Origin: Lujinxingiaceae bacterium
GTDB lineage: Bacteria; Myxococcota_A; Bradymonadia; Bradymonadales; Bradymonadaceae
Length of the DNA stretch: 48,460 nt
Direction of reading: 5' to 3'
Assembly (NCBI GenBank): GCA_013697635.1
Contig: JACCWM010000208.1
Span: 1-48,460, forward strand
Below, in pieces: positions 15,942 through 24,900 of the stretch. The notes under the pieces are model-generated. The model was not told the DNA's origin, did no database searches, and saw nothing but the letters and a program-made list of their open reading frames with translations. A program made the translations under genes and the position numbers. How positions within the stretch are numbered: position 1 is the first letter of the stretch; each line of letters begins with the position of its first letter.

Positions 15942-18152
15942 ATGACGAACTTCTCGACCACGCGAAACCTGTTTGCCCTTGGCGTTTGCCTGCTGCTTGT
16001 CGTCGCCTGCGGTGATTCGACGGGTTCTTCGAACAGCACGAAGAAGCCGAGCGCCAACAACAGCGCGAACAACGCGACGGTGAACAACGCCAACAACACG
16101 AACAACAACACGAACAACACAAACCCGCTGCCTACAGGCCCGGCCTACTTAACGCTCTCGGCCGATCCGCTCAAGGCCGTCTACGCGCCCGACGCCGAGA
16201 TCACCCCCAAGGCCGAGGTCTTCGATGCCCAGGGCGTGCGCCTCAACGGCGCCGAAGTGAGCTGGAGCTTTGAGCCGGCCGCGAGCATCGAAGCCGTTGA
16301 CGGCGGACGACTCAAACTGATCGCAGAAGGCCTGGTGCTCGTGAGGGCCTGCACCAATTCGGCCGCTGGCAGCGCCATTTGCGCGACCAAGACTCTGGTC
16401 GTCGACGCCGGTCCTCCCCAGCTCACCATCCATGCACCCAAGCCGGGCGACGAGCTCAGCAGCCGGCGCATCGAAGTGCGCGGCACGGCCATCGACAGCC
16501 GCGACGACGTCTACGTCTATGTCAACGGACAAGCTGTCGCGGTCGACACCGACGGCAGTTTCAGCGCCAACGTGGAGCCTCATTTTGGCATCAATCACCT
16601 TGAGATTGTCGCCACCGACGGCCTGCACGCGCTCTCGCGCACGGCCAGGCTCGATGTCCTCTGGGCGCCAGAGTTCTATGCGACCCAGGAGGACTCCACG
16701 CGCTCGGCGGTGCGCTTTGAGGATGGCATCGCGCTCAAGCTCGGGCAGAATTTCTTCGACAACAAGCAGCCGCCACTGGTCATCTCCGAGTTGCAAATCG
16801 TCACCGAAGACCTGGCCGACATTCTCTATCTCTTGTTGCGCTATATTGACCTCAACGAGCAGATCCCCGATCCGGTCGTTGACACGACAGCCCTGCTTTT
16901 GCGCGTCACCGATACCTCCATTGAAGATCCACAAGTCGAGATCGACATGACCGACGAGGGCCTCGAGCTGTTCATCCGCGTGCCTGAGCTCGTCGCCACC
17001 ACCGCCGGTCACCTTCAACTCGGCGACGCATTGCTCGATCTAAGCGGCAGCATCGTGGCGCGCATGTCGATTCGCGCGAACATTCTGGTGTCCAAGCCGT
17101 CAGCCAACGAGCCTTTCGTCGTCGAACTGGAGTCTTTCGAGTTGGCGATCGAGACGGCTGAGGCGCGCTTTCAAAGCGATGCGGCCAACGCCATCTTCGA
17201 GCTCGCCCAGAGCGCGCTTCGCGCCCAGATCGAGGCGATCTTGCTCGATACGGTCAACACCTCCTTTGTCGAGTTGCTGCCCGATCTGCTTCGCGACATC
17301 TTCAATTCGCTGGAGACCGCGCTGATCGGCCAATCCTTCCCGATCGATCTGGGCGCAGGCGATGCCGTCACGCTGCTCTTCGACGGTCGCATCAACCGCT
17401 TCGAGATACGCCACAAAGAGGCGATCGAGGCGACCATTCGCACCGACGTCGCCGTCGAGGGCGCGCCCCTGTTCGCCCACTCGCGCGGCGTCGCGCTCTC
17501 CGTGCCCTACTCCAACGATTTGCCCTTCTTCTTTACCAGCCGCATTCAGGTCGGGCTTCGCCTCGGGCTGATCAATGGCATCTTTCACACCCTTTGGAAT
17601 GGCGGGCTGCTCGAGCTCGACGTCAAGAGCTTCTTGCCAGACAACCTGAAGAACATCGTGAGCGCCGGCCATATCTCCTCAAAACTGCCGCCGGTCATCG
17701 CTCCGCCCACGCGCGGCGAACCCTTTGATTTACTCTTGTCGTTGGGTCAGCTCGAGATGACCCTCGAACACGCAAACCAGCAAGACACCTACGGGGCCAA
17801 TATTTCCGTCGGTGCGCAGGTCGTGATCACCGGCGGCGCCATCGCCATCCAGATCGCCGACAAACCCGAGATCCGGGTGTGGCTGATCTCGACCACCGGC
17901 AACGCGCCGCGCATCCCCACCGAGACCCTGCATTCCCTGATCCTCAATCAGCTCTGGCCCCAGATCAAGCTGAGCCTTGGCGAAGGCCTCTCCTTTGGGC
18001 TTCCCGTGCCCGATCTGAGCATGCTCGATCAATATGCCCCCGCGCTCTCCAATCTCGAGCTCGATTTGCGCATGACCCAGCCACTGTCCATACGCGACGA
18101 ATTCATCGTGCTCGACGCCGGCTTCGAAGGTCTCTTGCCGCTGCTGCCCTGA
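15942..18152 (+). CDS. Large lipoprotein with Asn-rich linker, paralogue of the preceding gene
   Basis: This 736-residue protein has a clear lipobox (VVAC, Cys23), then an Asn/Thr/Ser-rich linker (about 24-65, dominated by NNTNN-type runs) in place of the acidic linker of its neighbour. One Ig-like domain (PAYLTLSADPLKAVYAPD onwards) and a second domain of the PxLTIxAPxxGDxL type (about 165-245) follow. The C-terminal 450 residues are the region shared with the preceding protein, ending in FGLPVPDLSMLDQ and a hydrophobic GFEGLLPLLP. Four bases separate it from the upstream stop, indicating translational coupling. A strong terminator follows 15 bp after its stop, closing the transcript. I recognise no enzymatic motif. 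A role in binding a hydrophobic ligand or in envelope structure is conceivable but unproven. Confidence 0.75.
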   Translation: MTNFSTTRNLFALGVCLLLVVACGDSTGSSNSTKKPSANNSANNATVNNANNTNNNTNNTNPLPTGPAYLTLSADPLKAVYAPDAEITPKAEVFDAQGVRLNGAEVSWSFEPAASIEAVDGGRLKLIAEGLVLVRACTNSAAGSAICATKTLVVDAGPPQLTIHAPKPGDELSSRRIEVRGTAIDSRDDVYVYVNGQAVAVDTDGSFSANVEPHFGINHLEIVATDGLHALSRTARLDVLWAPEFYATQEDSTRSAVRFEDGIALKLGQNFFDNKQPPLVISELQIVTEDLADILYLLLRYIDLNEQIPDPVVDTTALLLRVTDTSIEDPQVEIDMTDEGLELFIRVPELVATTAGHLQLGDALLDLSGSIVARMSIRANILVSKPSANEPFVVELESFELAIETAEARFQSDAANAIFELAQSALRAQIEAILLDTVNTSFVELLPDLLRDIFNSLETALIGQSFPIDLGAGDAVTLLFDGRINRFEIRHKEAIEATIRTDVAVEGAPLFAHSRGVALSVPYSNDLPFFFTSRIQVGLRLGLINGIFHTLWNGGLLELDVKSFLPDNLKNIVSAGHISSKLPPVIAPPTRGEPFDLLLSLGQLEMTLEHANQQDTYGANISVGAQVVITGGAIAIQIADKPEIRVWLISTTGNAPRIPTETLHSLILNQLWPQIKLSLGEGLSFGLPVPDLSMLDQYAPALSNLELDLRMTQPLSIRDEFIVLDAGFEGLLPLLP

Positions 18153-18166
18153 TCTGCTCGAACCGC

Positions 18167-18202
18167 GATCGCCCTGGCCCACGGCCAGGGCTCGATCTTT
18201 TT
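18167..18202 (+). terminator. Intrinsic terminator after the paralogous lipoprotein pair
   Basis: A 9-bp perfect stem (GCCCTGGCC at 18171-18179, GGCCAGGGC at 18183-18191, loop CAC) is extended by a GATC/GATC pair at 18167-18170 and 18194-18197. TTTTT follows at 18198-18202. It lies 15 bp after the stop codon at 18152. Confidence 0.78.
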
Positions 18203-18306
18203 CCCTCATCAGTGTTCACATAATCAGCATAGTGCGGACATTCACATTTGTCTCAGTATGCGTTCGTGTCTTTCTTGCGAGCGTATTGTCGACCTCGATG
18301 CAAATT

Positions 18307-18331
18307 GAACCGGCAACTGTGAAGCCGGTTC
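18307..18331 (+). other. 5'-leader hairpin upstream of acidic lipoprotein gene
   Basis: A perfect 8-bp inverted repeat, GAACCGGC (18307-18314) and GCCGGTTC (18324-18331) with a 9-nt loop, lies 24 bp before the ATG at 18356 and just before the ribosome-binding site AAGGGAG (18343-18349). No T-run follows, so termination is unlikely. It could be a repressor-binding site or an mRNA structure controlling stability or translation. Confidence 0.55.
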
Positions 18332-18355
18332 CTGGAAGCAGCTAAGGGAGTAGAT

Positions 18356-20101
18356 ATGAGCTTGTGTAAAAAGACCGCAACGATAGCGCTGGCCGCGATT
18401 GCCGCCACGACCCTTACCGCTTGTCCGGCTGATCGTGAGGACGTCGACCAGACCAGCGTTCAACAAAACATTGAGCAGAATGTGCGCGAGAACCTCGAAC
18501 AATTCGCGCAGTCCTCGGAGTTTCTCGAGAACGTCCCGGCCTGGCAGCGCTGGCAAAACCTCTTTGTCGGCATCGGCGACCGGGCGCTCTTTGACCCCGA
18601 TCTCGGTGCGCGCACCGATCAGCTCGTTGATTTTTTGACCAACGATGTCTTCATCGAGGAGAACATCCTCGAGCAAGACGATGACATGATCGTCTATCAG
18701 CTGCGCGGCGAGACCTTCTGTGCGCGCCTCGAGGCCGACGAGGGCCTGCGTGATTGGGCCGATCTGTTCGTCTTTCCTCGGGCTCTGAGCCTCGTCGAGA
18801 CCATCGACGTGCGCACTCTGATGGATCTGCAAAACCTCTTCGCCAATTTGGATACCGGTCTTCGCGGTATCGACAACGGTGCCGATCTCGGCGATGGCGA
18901 CGATCTCGACACCGAGAACCAGGCGCTTGAACACAACGCCAGCACCCTCTTTGGCTTTGGCCAAGGCGTGCTCAGCGACTGTGTGAGCCAGATCAACGAG
19001 GCCGACATTCGCCTCGAGGCCACCTCGCCCGAGGAGAACGACATCGACGTGCGCGTGTTGCTCGGCGACAGCGACGACGAGCTGATGCTCTTCGAGTTCT
19101 ATCAAGAGCGCCTCAGCGTCGAGACCGACTACAGCCGCTACCGTGACTTGCTCGTCGAGCTCGCCGAAGTCAACGGCGCCGACGTCCAAGAATTCATCCC
19201 CGAGACCATGGAGGGCCGCCTTCGCGCCGAACTCCGCAGCGAGGGCGATCAGCGCTCACGCTATGTCATGAACATCCTCGACGACATTCGCTTTGTCGAT
19301 GGCCGCCAGGAGCTGCTCGTCGACTCAGGCAGCAACGTCTTCGAGTTCGACGTCAATGGCCAAGACGAGGTCATGAACGTCAATGTCAACATCCCCTCGA
19401 TCGAGCACATCTATGCCTTCGAGGGTGGCCTCGATGACGCCATCGGCGAGCCTGTCGACGATGAGAATGGCCGCATGGCTCGTCTTCGTCTCGACAACAT
19501 CGGTTTCAACACCGAGTTCTCCGTCGAGCAGGACGAAGACGCGTTGCGCTTGACCAACGTCAACCTCGGCGACAACGTCGTGCGCTTTGACATCGACGAA
19601 GAGCAGGTCTTCGCCCTCGATATCGACACCAACGAGATCATCGTGCGCGAGCTCGACGACCAGGTCGAGTTGGCCTTTGGTGACGACTTCGAGTTGCGCA
19701 TGCGCTTTAGCTTCGATCAACTCGAAGACGAGCTCGACGGCGTCCAGCCCTGGATGCAAGACGAGGTGATCACGCTTCGCTTCGACGAGGCCGACGAGCC
19801 CCGCATCCTGCTGCGCGACGACTTCCTCGTCGAAGTGCTCGACGGGCGCCTCGTGCTCGAGTCGCAGTTCGAGGACACCGAGCTCGTCGCCGAGCCCGGC
19901 GAGTGCCTCACGGCTGACGCGGTGAGTATGCGGCCTGACCCAGCCGGAGATCGACCTGCTGGCGTCGATCCCGACGATACCGACGATACCGACGATACCG
20001 ACGATCCCGAGGACGTCCTGGGCGAGATCGACGAAGATGTCGACGACCCCCGTCTTCCCGAGGCTCACCCCTTTACCCGCATCTCGGTGAGCTCCTGCTA
20101 A
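18356..20101 (+). CDS. Highly acidic lipoprotein of unknown function
   Basis: This 581-residue protein has a canonical lipoprotein signal (LTAC, Cys23). The mature part is extremely rich in Asp and Glu and alternates short beta-strand-like stretches (for example LRLTNVNLGDNVVRFDIDEE) over residues of about 280-520. This resembles repeating beta-solenoid or sandwich organisation, without a motif I can name. A helical region (about 30-110) precedes it. Near the end a DDT tripeptide is repeated, encoded by 9-bp tandem units. Only a few cysteines occur, including the last residue. AAGGGAG precedes the ATG, and a strong terminator lies 33 bp after the stop, so this is a single-gene transcript. The acidity suggests divalent-cation binding or adaptation to salt, but this is inference only. 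Confidence 0.75.
   Translation: MSLCKKTATIALAAIAATTLTACPADREDVDQTSVQQNIEQNVRENLEQFAQSSEFLENVPAWQRWQNLFVGIGDRALFDPDLGARTDQLVDFLTNDVFIEENILEQDDDMIVYQLRGETFCARLEADEGLRDWADLFVFPRALSLVETIDVRTLMDLQNLFANLDTGLRGIDNGADLGDGDDLDTENQALEHNASTLFGFGQGVLSDCVSQINEADIRLEATSPEENDIDVRVLLGDSDDELMLFEFYQERLSVETDYSRYRDLLVELAEVNGADVQEFIPETMEGRLRAELRSEGDQRSRYVMNILDDIRFVDGRQELLVDSGSNVFEFDVNGQDEVMNVNVNIPSIEHIYAFEGGLDDAIGEPVDDENGRMARLRLDNIGFNTEFSVEQDEDALRLTNVNLGDNVVRFDIDEEQVFALDIDTNEIIVRELDDQVELAFGDDFELRMRFSFDQLEDELDGVQPWMQDEVITLRFDEADEPRILLRDDFLVEVLDGRLVLESQFEDTELVAEPGECLTADAVSMRPDPAGDRPAGVDPDDTDDTDDTDDPEDVLGEIDEDVDDPRLPEAHPFTRISVSSC
19973..20008 (+). repeat. In-frame 9-bp tandem repeat (GACGATACC, four units)
   Basis: GACGATACC occurs three times exactly (19973-19999) and once with one substitution (20000-20008). 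It encodes Asp-Asp-Thr units in the C-terminal acidic tail of the lipoprotein. Because the unit is a multiple of three, copy-number change would alter length without frameshift. Confidence 0.85.
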
Positions 20102-20133
20102 GGCCGATTGAAATCCTCTACTAGAACGTGATC

Positions 20134-20166
20134 GCCCGGGCTCCGCTAAGGAGCCCGGGCTTTTTT
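20134..20166 (+). terminator. Strong intrinsic terminator
   Basis: A perfect 11-bp GC-rich stem (GCCCGGGCTCC at 20134-20144, GGAGCCCGGGC at 20150-20160) with a 5-nt loop is followed directly by TTTTTT (20161-20166). It ends the acidic lipoprotein transcript 33 bp after the stop codon. Confidence 0.92.
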
Positions 20167-20297
20167 CTTGCCCTTGTCTACCCAATAAACCAGCGTTCAC
20201 ACGCGTTTGCCTGGGCAAGCGTATGGATTTTGCCTCTCTCGGTTCTATCCCGCGCAAATATCTGCTACAACGCCCACAACGTGTAAGGAGATCGTTA

Positions 20298-20903
20298 ATG
20301 GCTTCATCAGAAATCCTCGTCAAACGCCTCATCGGCGAAGAAATCGCCCCCTACGTCGACGACCTGGCCAGGCTTCGCATCGAGATATTTCGCGGCTACC
20401 CGTATCTCTACGATGGCGACCTGATCTACGAAGAGCAATATTTGCGCCGCTACCTCGAGTCGTTGGACAGTGTGCTCGTCGTGGCTTTGGACGGCGCGCG
20501 CGTCATTGGCGTGTCAACCGGAATGCCGATGAACGAGGCCGACGAGGTGTTTCAAAAACCGTTTTTGGAGCTGGGCTACGACATCTCCAAAATTTTTTAT
20601 CTCTCCGAGTCGGTGCTTCAGCCCAATTACCGGGGCCACGGTATCGGCGTGCAGTTTTTTACCGAGCGTGAAGCCCACGTCCAGACCATGCAGCGCTTCG
20701 AGTGGGCCTGCTTCTCTGCCGTTCTACGCTCGCCCGATCATCCGGCAAGGCCGGATGACTACGAGCCACTCTTCGAGTTTTGGAAACATCGCGGCTACAA
20801 GCGTTACCCGGAGATGCGTACAACCCTCACCTGGAAAGGTGTCGGGCGCATGGAGCCGACCGCCGAAGTCATGGAATTCTGGTTGAAGCATATGGATACT
20901 TGA
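20298..20903 (+). CDS. GNAT-family N-acetyltransferase
   Basis: This 201-residue protein is a Gcn5-related acetyltransferase. The acetyl-CoA-binding motif A is visible as LQPNYRGHGIGVQFF (about residues 110-125, R-G-x-G-I-G), preceded by the strand IFYLSESVL. VLVVALDGARVIGVSTG (about 55-72) is the conserved beta-2/beta-3 hairpin. AAGGAGA 8 nt before the ATG at 20298 decides the start. Its TGA overlaps the ATG of the nitrilase-family gene (TGATG), so the two are translationally coupled. GNAT and nitrilase domains are also known as a single fused polypeptide in many bacteria, and here they are separate chains. The acyl acceptor is unknown; a small amine or amidated metabolite shared with the hydrolase is plausible. 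Confidence 0.88.
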   Translation: MASSEILVKRLIGEEIAPYVDDLARLRIEIFRGYPYLYDGDLIYEEQYLRRYLESLDSVLVVALDGARVIGVSTGMPMNEADEVFQKPFLELGYDISKIFYLSESVLQPNYRGHGIGVQFFTEREAHVQTMQRFEWACFSAVLRSPDHPARPDDYEPLFEFWKHRGYKRYPEMRTTLTWKGVGRMEPTAEVMEFWLKHMDT

Positions 20904-21802
20904 TGTCGATTCCGATCAAAGTTGCCAGCGGACAATATCCGGTCGAGTTCTTGCCAAGCTGGCAGTACTTTGAAGAAAAGGTCGAGCGCCTCGTCGCCGA
21001 AGCCGCCGCCGAAGAGGCGACGCTGCTGGTTTTTCCGGAGTATTCGTCGATGGAGCTGGCCTCGCTCTTTGAGGAGTCCGTGCGCCACGATTTGCAGTTC
21101 CAGATGGCTGAGATGCAGGGCCTGCTCAGCGGCTACCTCGAGCTGCACGCTCGGCTGGCGCGCACGTATGGCGTCTACATCGTCGCCGGGTCCTATCCCG
21201 TGCGCCTCACCGATGGCAGCTATCGCAACCGCGCCTACATCTTCGGCCCCCAGGGCGGCTACGATTTCCAAGAAAAGATCGTGATGACGCGCTTTGAGAG
21301 TGAGCTGTGGCTTATCTCGTACGGCGACCAACTCAAGGTCTTCGATACCCACTTTGGGCGCATCGGCATCAACATCTGCTATGACAGCGAGTTTCCCCTG
21401 CTCGCGCGTCGCCAGGTCGAGGCCGGCGCAAACCTTATCGTCGTACCGAGCTGCACCGACACCCCCTTTGGCTACCACCGCGTGCGCATCGGCTGTCAGG
21501 CACGTGCGCTGGAGAACCAATGCTTCGTCGTACACAGCGTTTTGGTCGGCGAGGCGCCCTGGTCTAACGCGATCGACCACAACGTCGGCCGCTCGGCGAT
21601 CTACTCGCCGGTCGACTACGGCTTCACCGAAGACGGCGTGCTGGCCATCGGCAACTGGTGTGAGCCCCAGTGGGTCTATGGTATCGTCGACCTCTCCAAG
21701 ACCGAGGACGTGCGTGTGCGCGGCGAAGTGCTCAACTACAGAGACTGGGCCAATCAATCGGCCGCGGCATCGGCGGAGATCGCCAACATCGAGCTAAAGT
21801 GA
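20903..21802 (+). CDS. Nitrilase-superfamily carbon-nitrogen hydrolase
   Basis: This 299-residue protein has the full Glu-Lys-Cys catalytic set: VFPEYSS (Glu near 46), the Lys in QEKIVMTRF (near 127) and the nucleophile in INICYDSEFP (Cys near 161). Length and motif order fit the cytosolic nitrilase/omega-amidase-like branch, which hydrolyses amides or N-carbamoyl compounds. There is no signal peptide. The start codon overlaps the GNAT stop codon, so it is translated by re-initiation. The pair probably modifies and cleaves the same small molecule. A gap of 138 bp separates it from the P-type ATPase gene, which probably has its own promoter. Confidence 0.9.
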   Translation: MSIPIKVASGQYPVEFLPSWQYFEEKVERLVAEAAAEEATLLVFPEYSSMELASLFEESVRHDLQFQMAEMQGLLSGYLELHARLARTYGVYIVAGSYPVRLTDGSYRNRAYIFGPQGGYDFQEKIVMTRFESELWLISYGDQLKVFDTHFGRIGINICYDSEFPLLARRQVEAGANLIVVPSCTDTPFGYHRVRIGCQARALENQCFVVHSVLVGEAPWSNAIDHNVGRSAIYSPVDYGFTEDGVLAIGNWCEPQWVYGIVDLSKTEDVRVRGEVLNYRDWANQSAAASAEIANIELK

Positions 21803-21940
21803 GCCCAACGCCGGGTGCACCGGGTGGTTTGAATGTGCATCGGCGTGGTTAGAATCCCTGAGTTGAACGCAGGCGAGACGTTTCAATAAACAAGTTTCTA
21901 AGACGTCCCCCGACACCGAGCTCCTCTCAAGGCACTATCC

Positions 21941-24900
21941 ATGGCTTTTATCAACAACCTGTTGACCGACCACCTGCCCACGCTTCGCAATCTGTTCGGA
22001 CACAATCATCGTCGCACCTGGCAGGGTAAGGGGCGTGCACATATCGAGCTTCGCGGGCTCGACCCGAGCGATCTGAGCGTGTTCGCCGTCTCGCTCGAGG
22101 CCGCGCTCGAAGAGCATCCCGGGGTGATCTGGGCCGAGGTCAATGGCGTGCTCGGCCGCGTGATCATCTCGCATGACGAGAGCCGCTGCTCGATCGAAAC
22201 TCTGGTCGCGCTCGTCGAACAAGTCGAGCAACGCTTCCAACTGAGCGAGCAGGGGTTTGCCAACAATCGCCCCGAACATCCCGGTGACGACGAGCCGATC
22301 ATGCGTGCCGTCGTGCGCATTGGGGCGGACGTGCTTGGCGTTGGCCTGGGCACGGCGCTCAAAGTGGTGCGAAAGGAGCCCTCGGAGGGCGGCTTCGATC
22401 TGGCCGCGACCATGGCGCTGATCGAGAACGTGCCCCGCATCCGTCGAAAGGTCAGCCGGCGCGTCGGTGACGCCGCGGCCGACGTCGGGCTGGGCATCAC
22501 CAATGCCTTCGTCCAGGCCATAGGCTCCGGGCCGATAACCCCGTTGGTCGACATCCCCTACCAGCTCATCCAACTCGCCGAAGCGGTGGCCAGGCGCAGC
22601 GTCTGGCAGCTGCGCGAGGAGGAGCTTTGCGCCAACCCGGAACACGCCGGCGCAACACCCCATCACCAGCACATTCGGCCCGCGCCGATTCCGCCGGGTC
22701 CGATCGAGCGCTACGCCGAGGATGCCTGGCAGGTCTCGCTTGGCGGCTTCGCCGTGGGGCTGGCCGACACCCAGGACTTCAAGCGCGCCGTGACACCCCT
22801 GCTCGACGCTTTGCCCAAGCCGGCGCGCTTTGGGCGTGAGGCGTTTTGTGCTCAACTCGGCCGCGCTCTGGCCGGTCGAGGACTGGTCATCCTTGATCCG
22901 AAGGCTCTGCGCCGCCTGGATCGCATCGATTATATCGTCGTCGACGAACTGATCATGTACACCAGCGAGCTCAAGCTCGACCGTATCGTCCCCATGAGCG
23001 ACATCGACATCTCCCAGGCCCACCACCAGGCAAGTCTGCTCTTCGACCCGAGCGAGCCGCTCAAAACACGCCGTGATGGGGGCTGGAGCCTGGGTCTGGT
23101 CGACCACGTCGGGGCCAGGCTGCCTGCCAAGGTCGCAAAGCGCGCCGATGAGCTCACCAGCAACCACGTCAAGTCCGGCCCGCCGCTGGCCCTGGTGCAC
23201 GACAAGCGCATCGTCGCGCTTTTTCGCACGTGCTTGTCGGTCGATCCTGCGGCCGAGCAGTTCATCGGGGCGATCCGGCGCGCCGGCCTTTACTTGATCA
23301 TCGCAACCGACGACGAGACGCTGCCTCAAGACTTCTCCCCTGATCGCATCGTGCGAAAGGGCGAAGATCTACTTCAGCGCATCCACCATGAGCAGCGTGA
23401 TCACCACGTCGTGTGCATGATCGGTCACGGTCCGGCGGCCGCGCTCGATGCCGCCGACGTCAGCCTCGGGCTGTTTCGCGAAGGCAATCAACCGCCCTGG
23501 AGCGCGGACCTGATCGGCTCCAACTCGCTCGACGACGCGACCTTTCTCGTCGAGGCCTGCATCGAAGCGCGCAAGGTCTCCGGTCAGAGCGTCGTGCTCG
23601 CCGGCGCCGGCGCGGGCATCGGCGCATTCTATGCCATCGGCGGCCTCAAGAAGGTGCCGCCCAACCGCGTCACGCTCGCGGTCAACTCGGCCTCGCTCAT
23701 CGCCCTGGGCAACGGAATTCGCGCCGCCGCAGCGCTCGATCGCCGCATCAAACCGGCACCGCGAAACGGCACACCCTGGCACTCGTGGACGATCGAGACG
23801 GTTTTTGACCAGCTGGACAGCTCCCCCAATGGACTCAGCCCGCAAGCCGCTCAGAGGCGCCTTCCCCCCGTCCCCAAGCCCGTGTCCACCTCGCTTGCCA
23901 TCGCCCAGGCGATCACCAAAGAGCTGGCCAATCCGCTCACGCCCGTGCTTGCCGTTGGCGCCGCCGTCTCGGCCGTCGTTGGCTCCGTGACCGACGCCGG
24001 CATCGTCGGCGCGGTCATCGCCATCAACGCACTGATCGGTGGTGTCGAGCGCTACAAGGCCGAGCAGGTCATCGCCGAACTAGCCCAGCGCGAGACTCAC
24101 TGCGTCGAGGTCACACGCGATGGTCAAACCACGATCGTCGAGAGTGGACAACTCGTGCCCGGCGACGTGATCTGGCTGGAATCGGGCCACGTCGTGCCGG
24201 CCGACTGCAGGATCATCGAGGGCGAAACCCTGGAGGTCGACGAGTCGGCGCTGACCGGTGAGTCGCTGCCGGTACCCAAAAGCGCCGACTTGACGTTTGC
24301 AAACTCGGTGGCCGAGCGCCATTCGATGCTCTATGCCGGCACGGCGATCGCCGTCGGCGAGGTGCGCGCCGTGGTCGTGGCCGTCGGCGCCGACACCGAG
24401 ATGCAGCGCGCCATCTATCGCACCGCAAAGAGCAGCGGCCAAGAGACGGGCGTCGAAGCGCGCCTTCGCCACCTGACCGATTTGACCTTTCCCTTTGCCA
24501 CGAGCAGCGGCGCGGCCTTGATGGCCATGGGGCTGTTTCGCCGCCAGAAGCTCGACGAGCTCGTCGGCCCGGCCGTCAATCTGGCCGTCGCGGCCGTGCC
24601 CGAAGGGCTGCCACTGCTCTCCACCGCCGCCCAGCTCTCCGCGGCAAGGCGCCTCTCCAAGCGCGGCGTGCTCGTTCGAAACCCGCGCGCCATGGAAGCC
24701 CTGGGCCGCGTTGACGTGCTCTGCGCCGACAAGACCGGCACCCTGACCGAGGGACGCATCGCGTTGCACAGCGTCTTCGATGGCGAGCACACCCGCGCGC
24801 TCAGCGAGCTCGAGGCCAGCCACTGCTTCGTCGTCGGTGCCGCCCTGCGCGCCACGCCCGAGCAGCCCGAGGAGGGTCTGCTGCCCCACGCCACCGACCG

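Noticed and set aside
21863-21892. Promoter TTGAAC with TAAACA before the P-type ATPase gene
   Set aside because: Spacing is 18 bp and the -10 matches only half of the consensus, so it is not convincing.
21935-23329. 464-codon minus-strand frame opposite the P-type ATPase
   Set aside because: No recognised motif; it mirrors the codon third-position GC of the ATPase gene.
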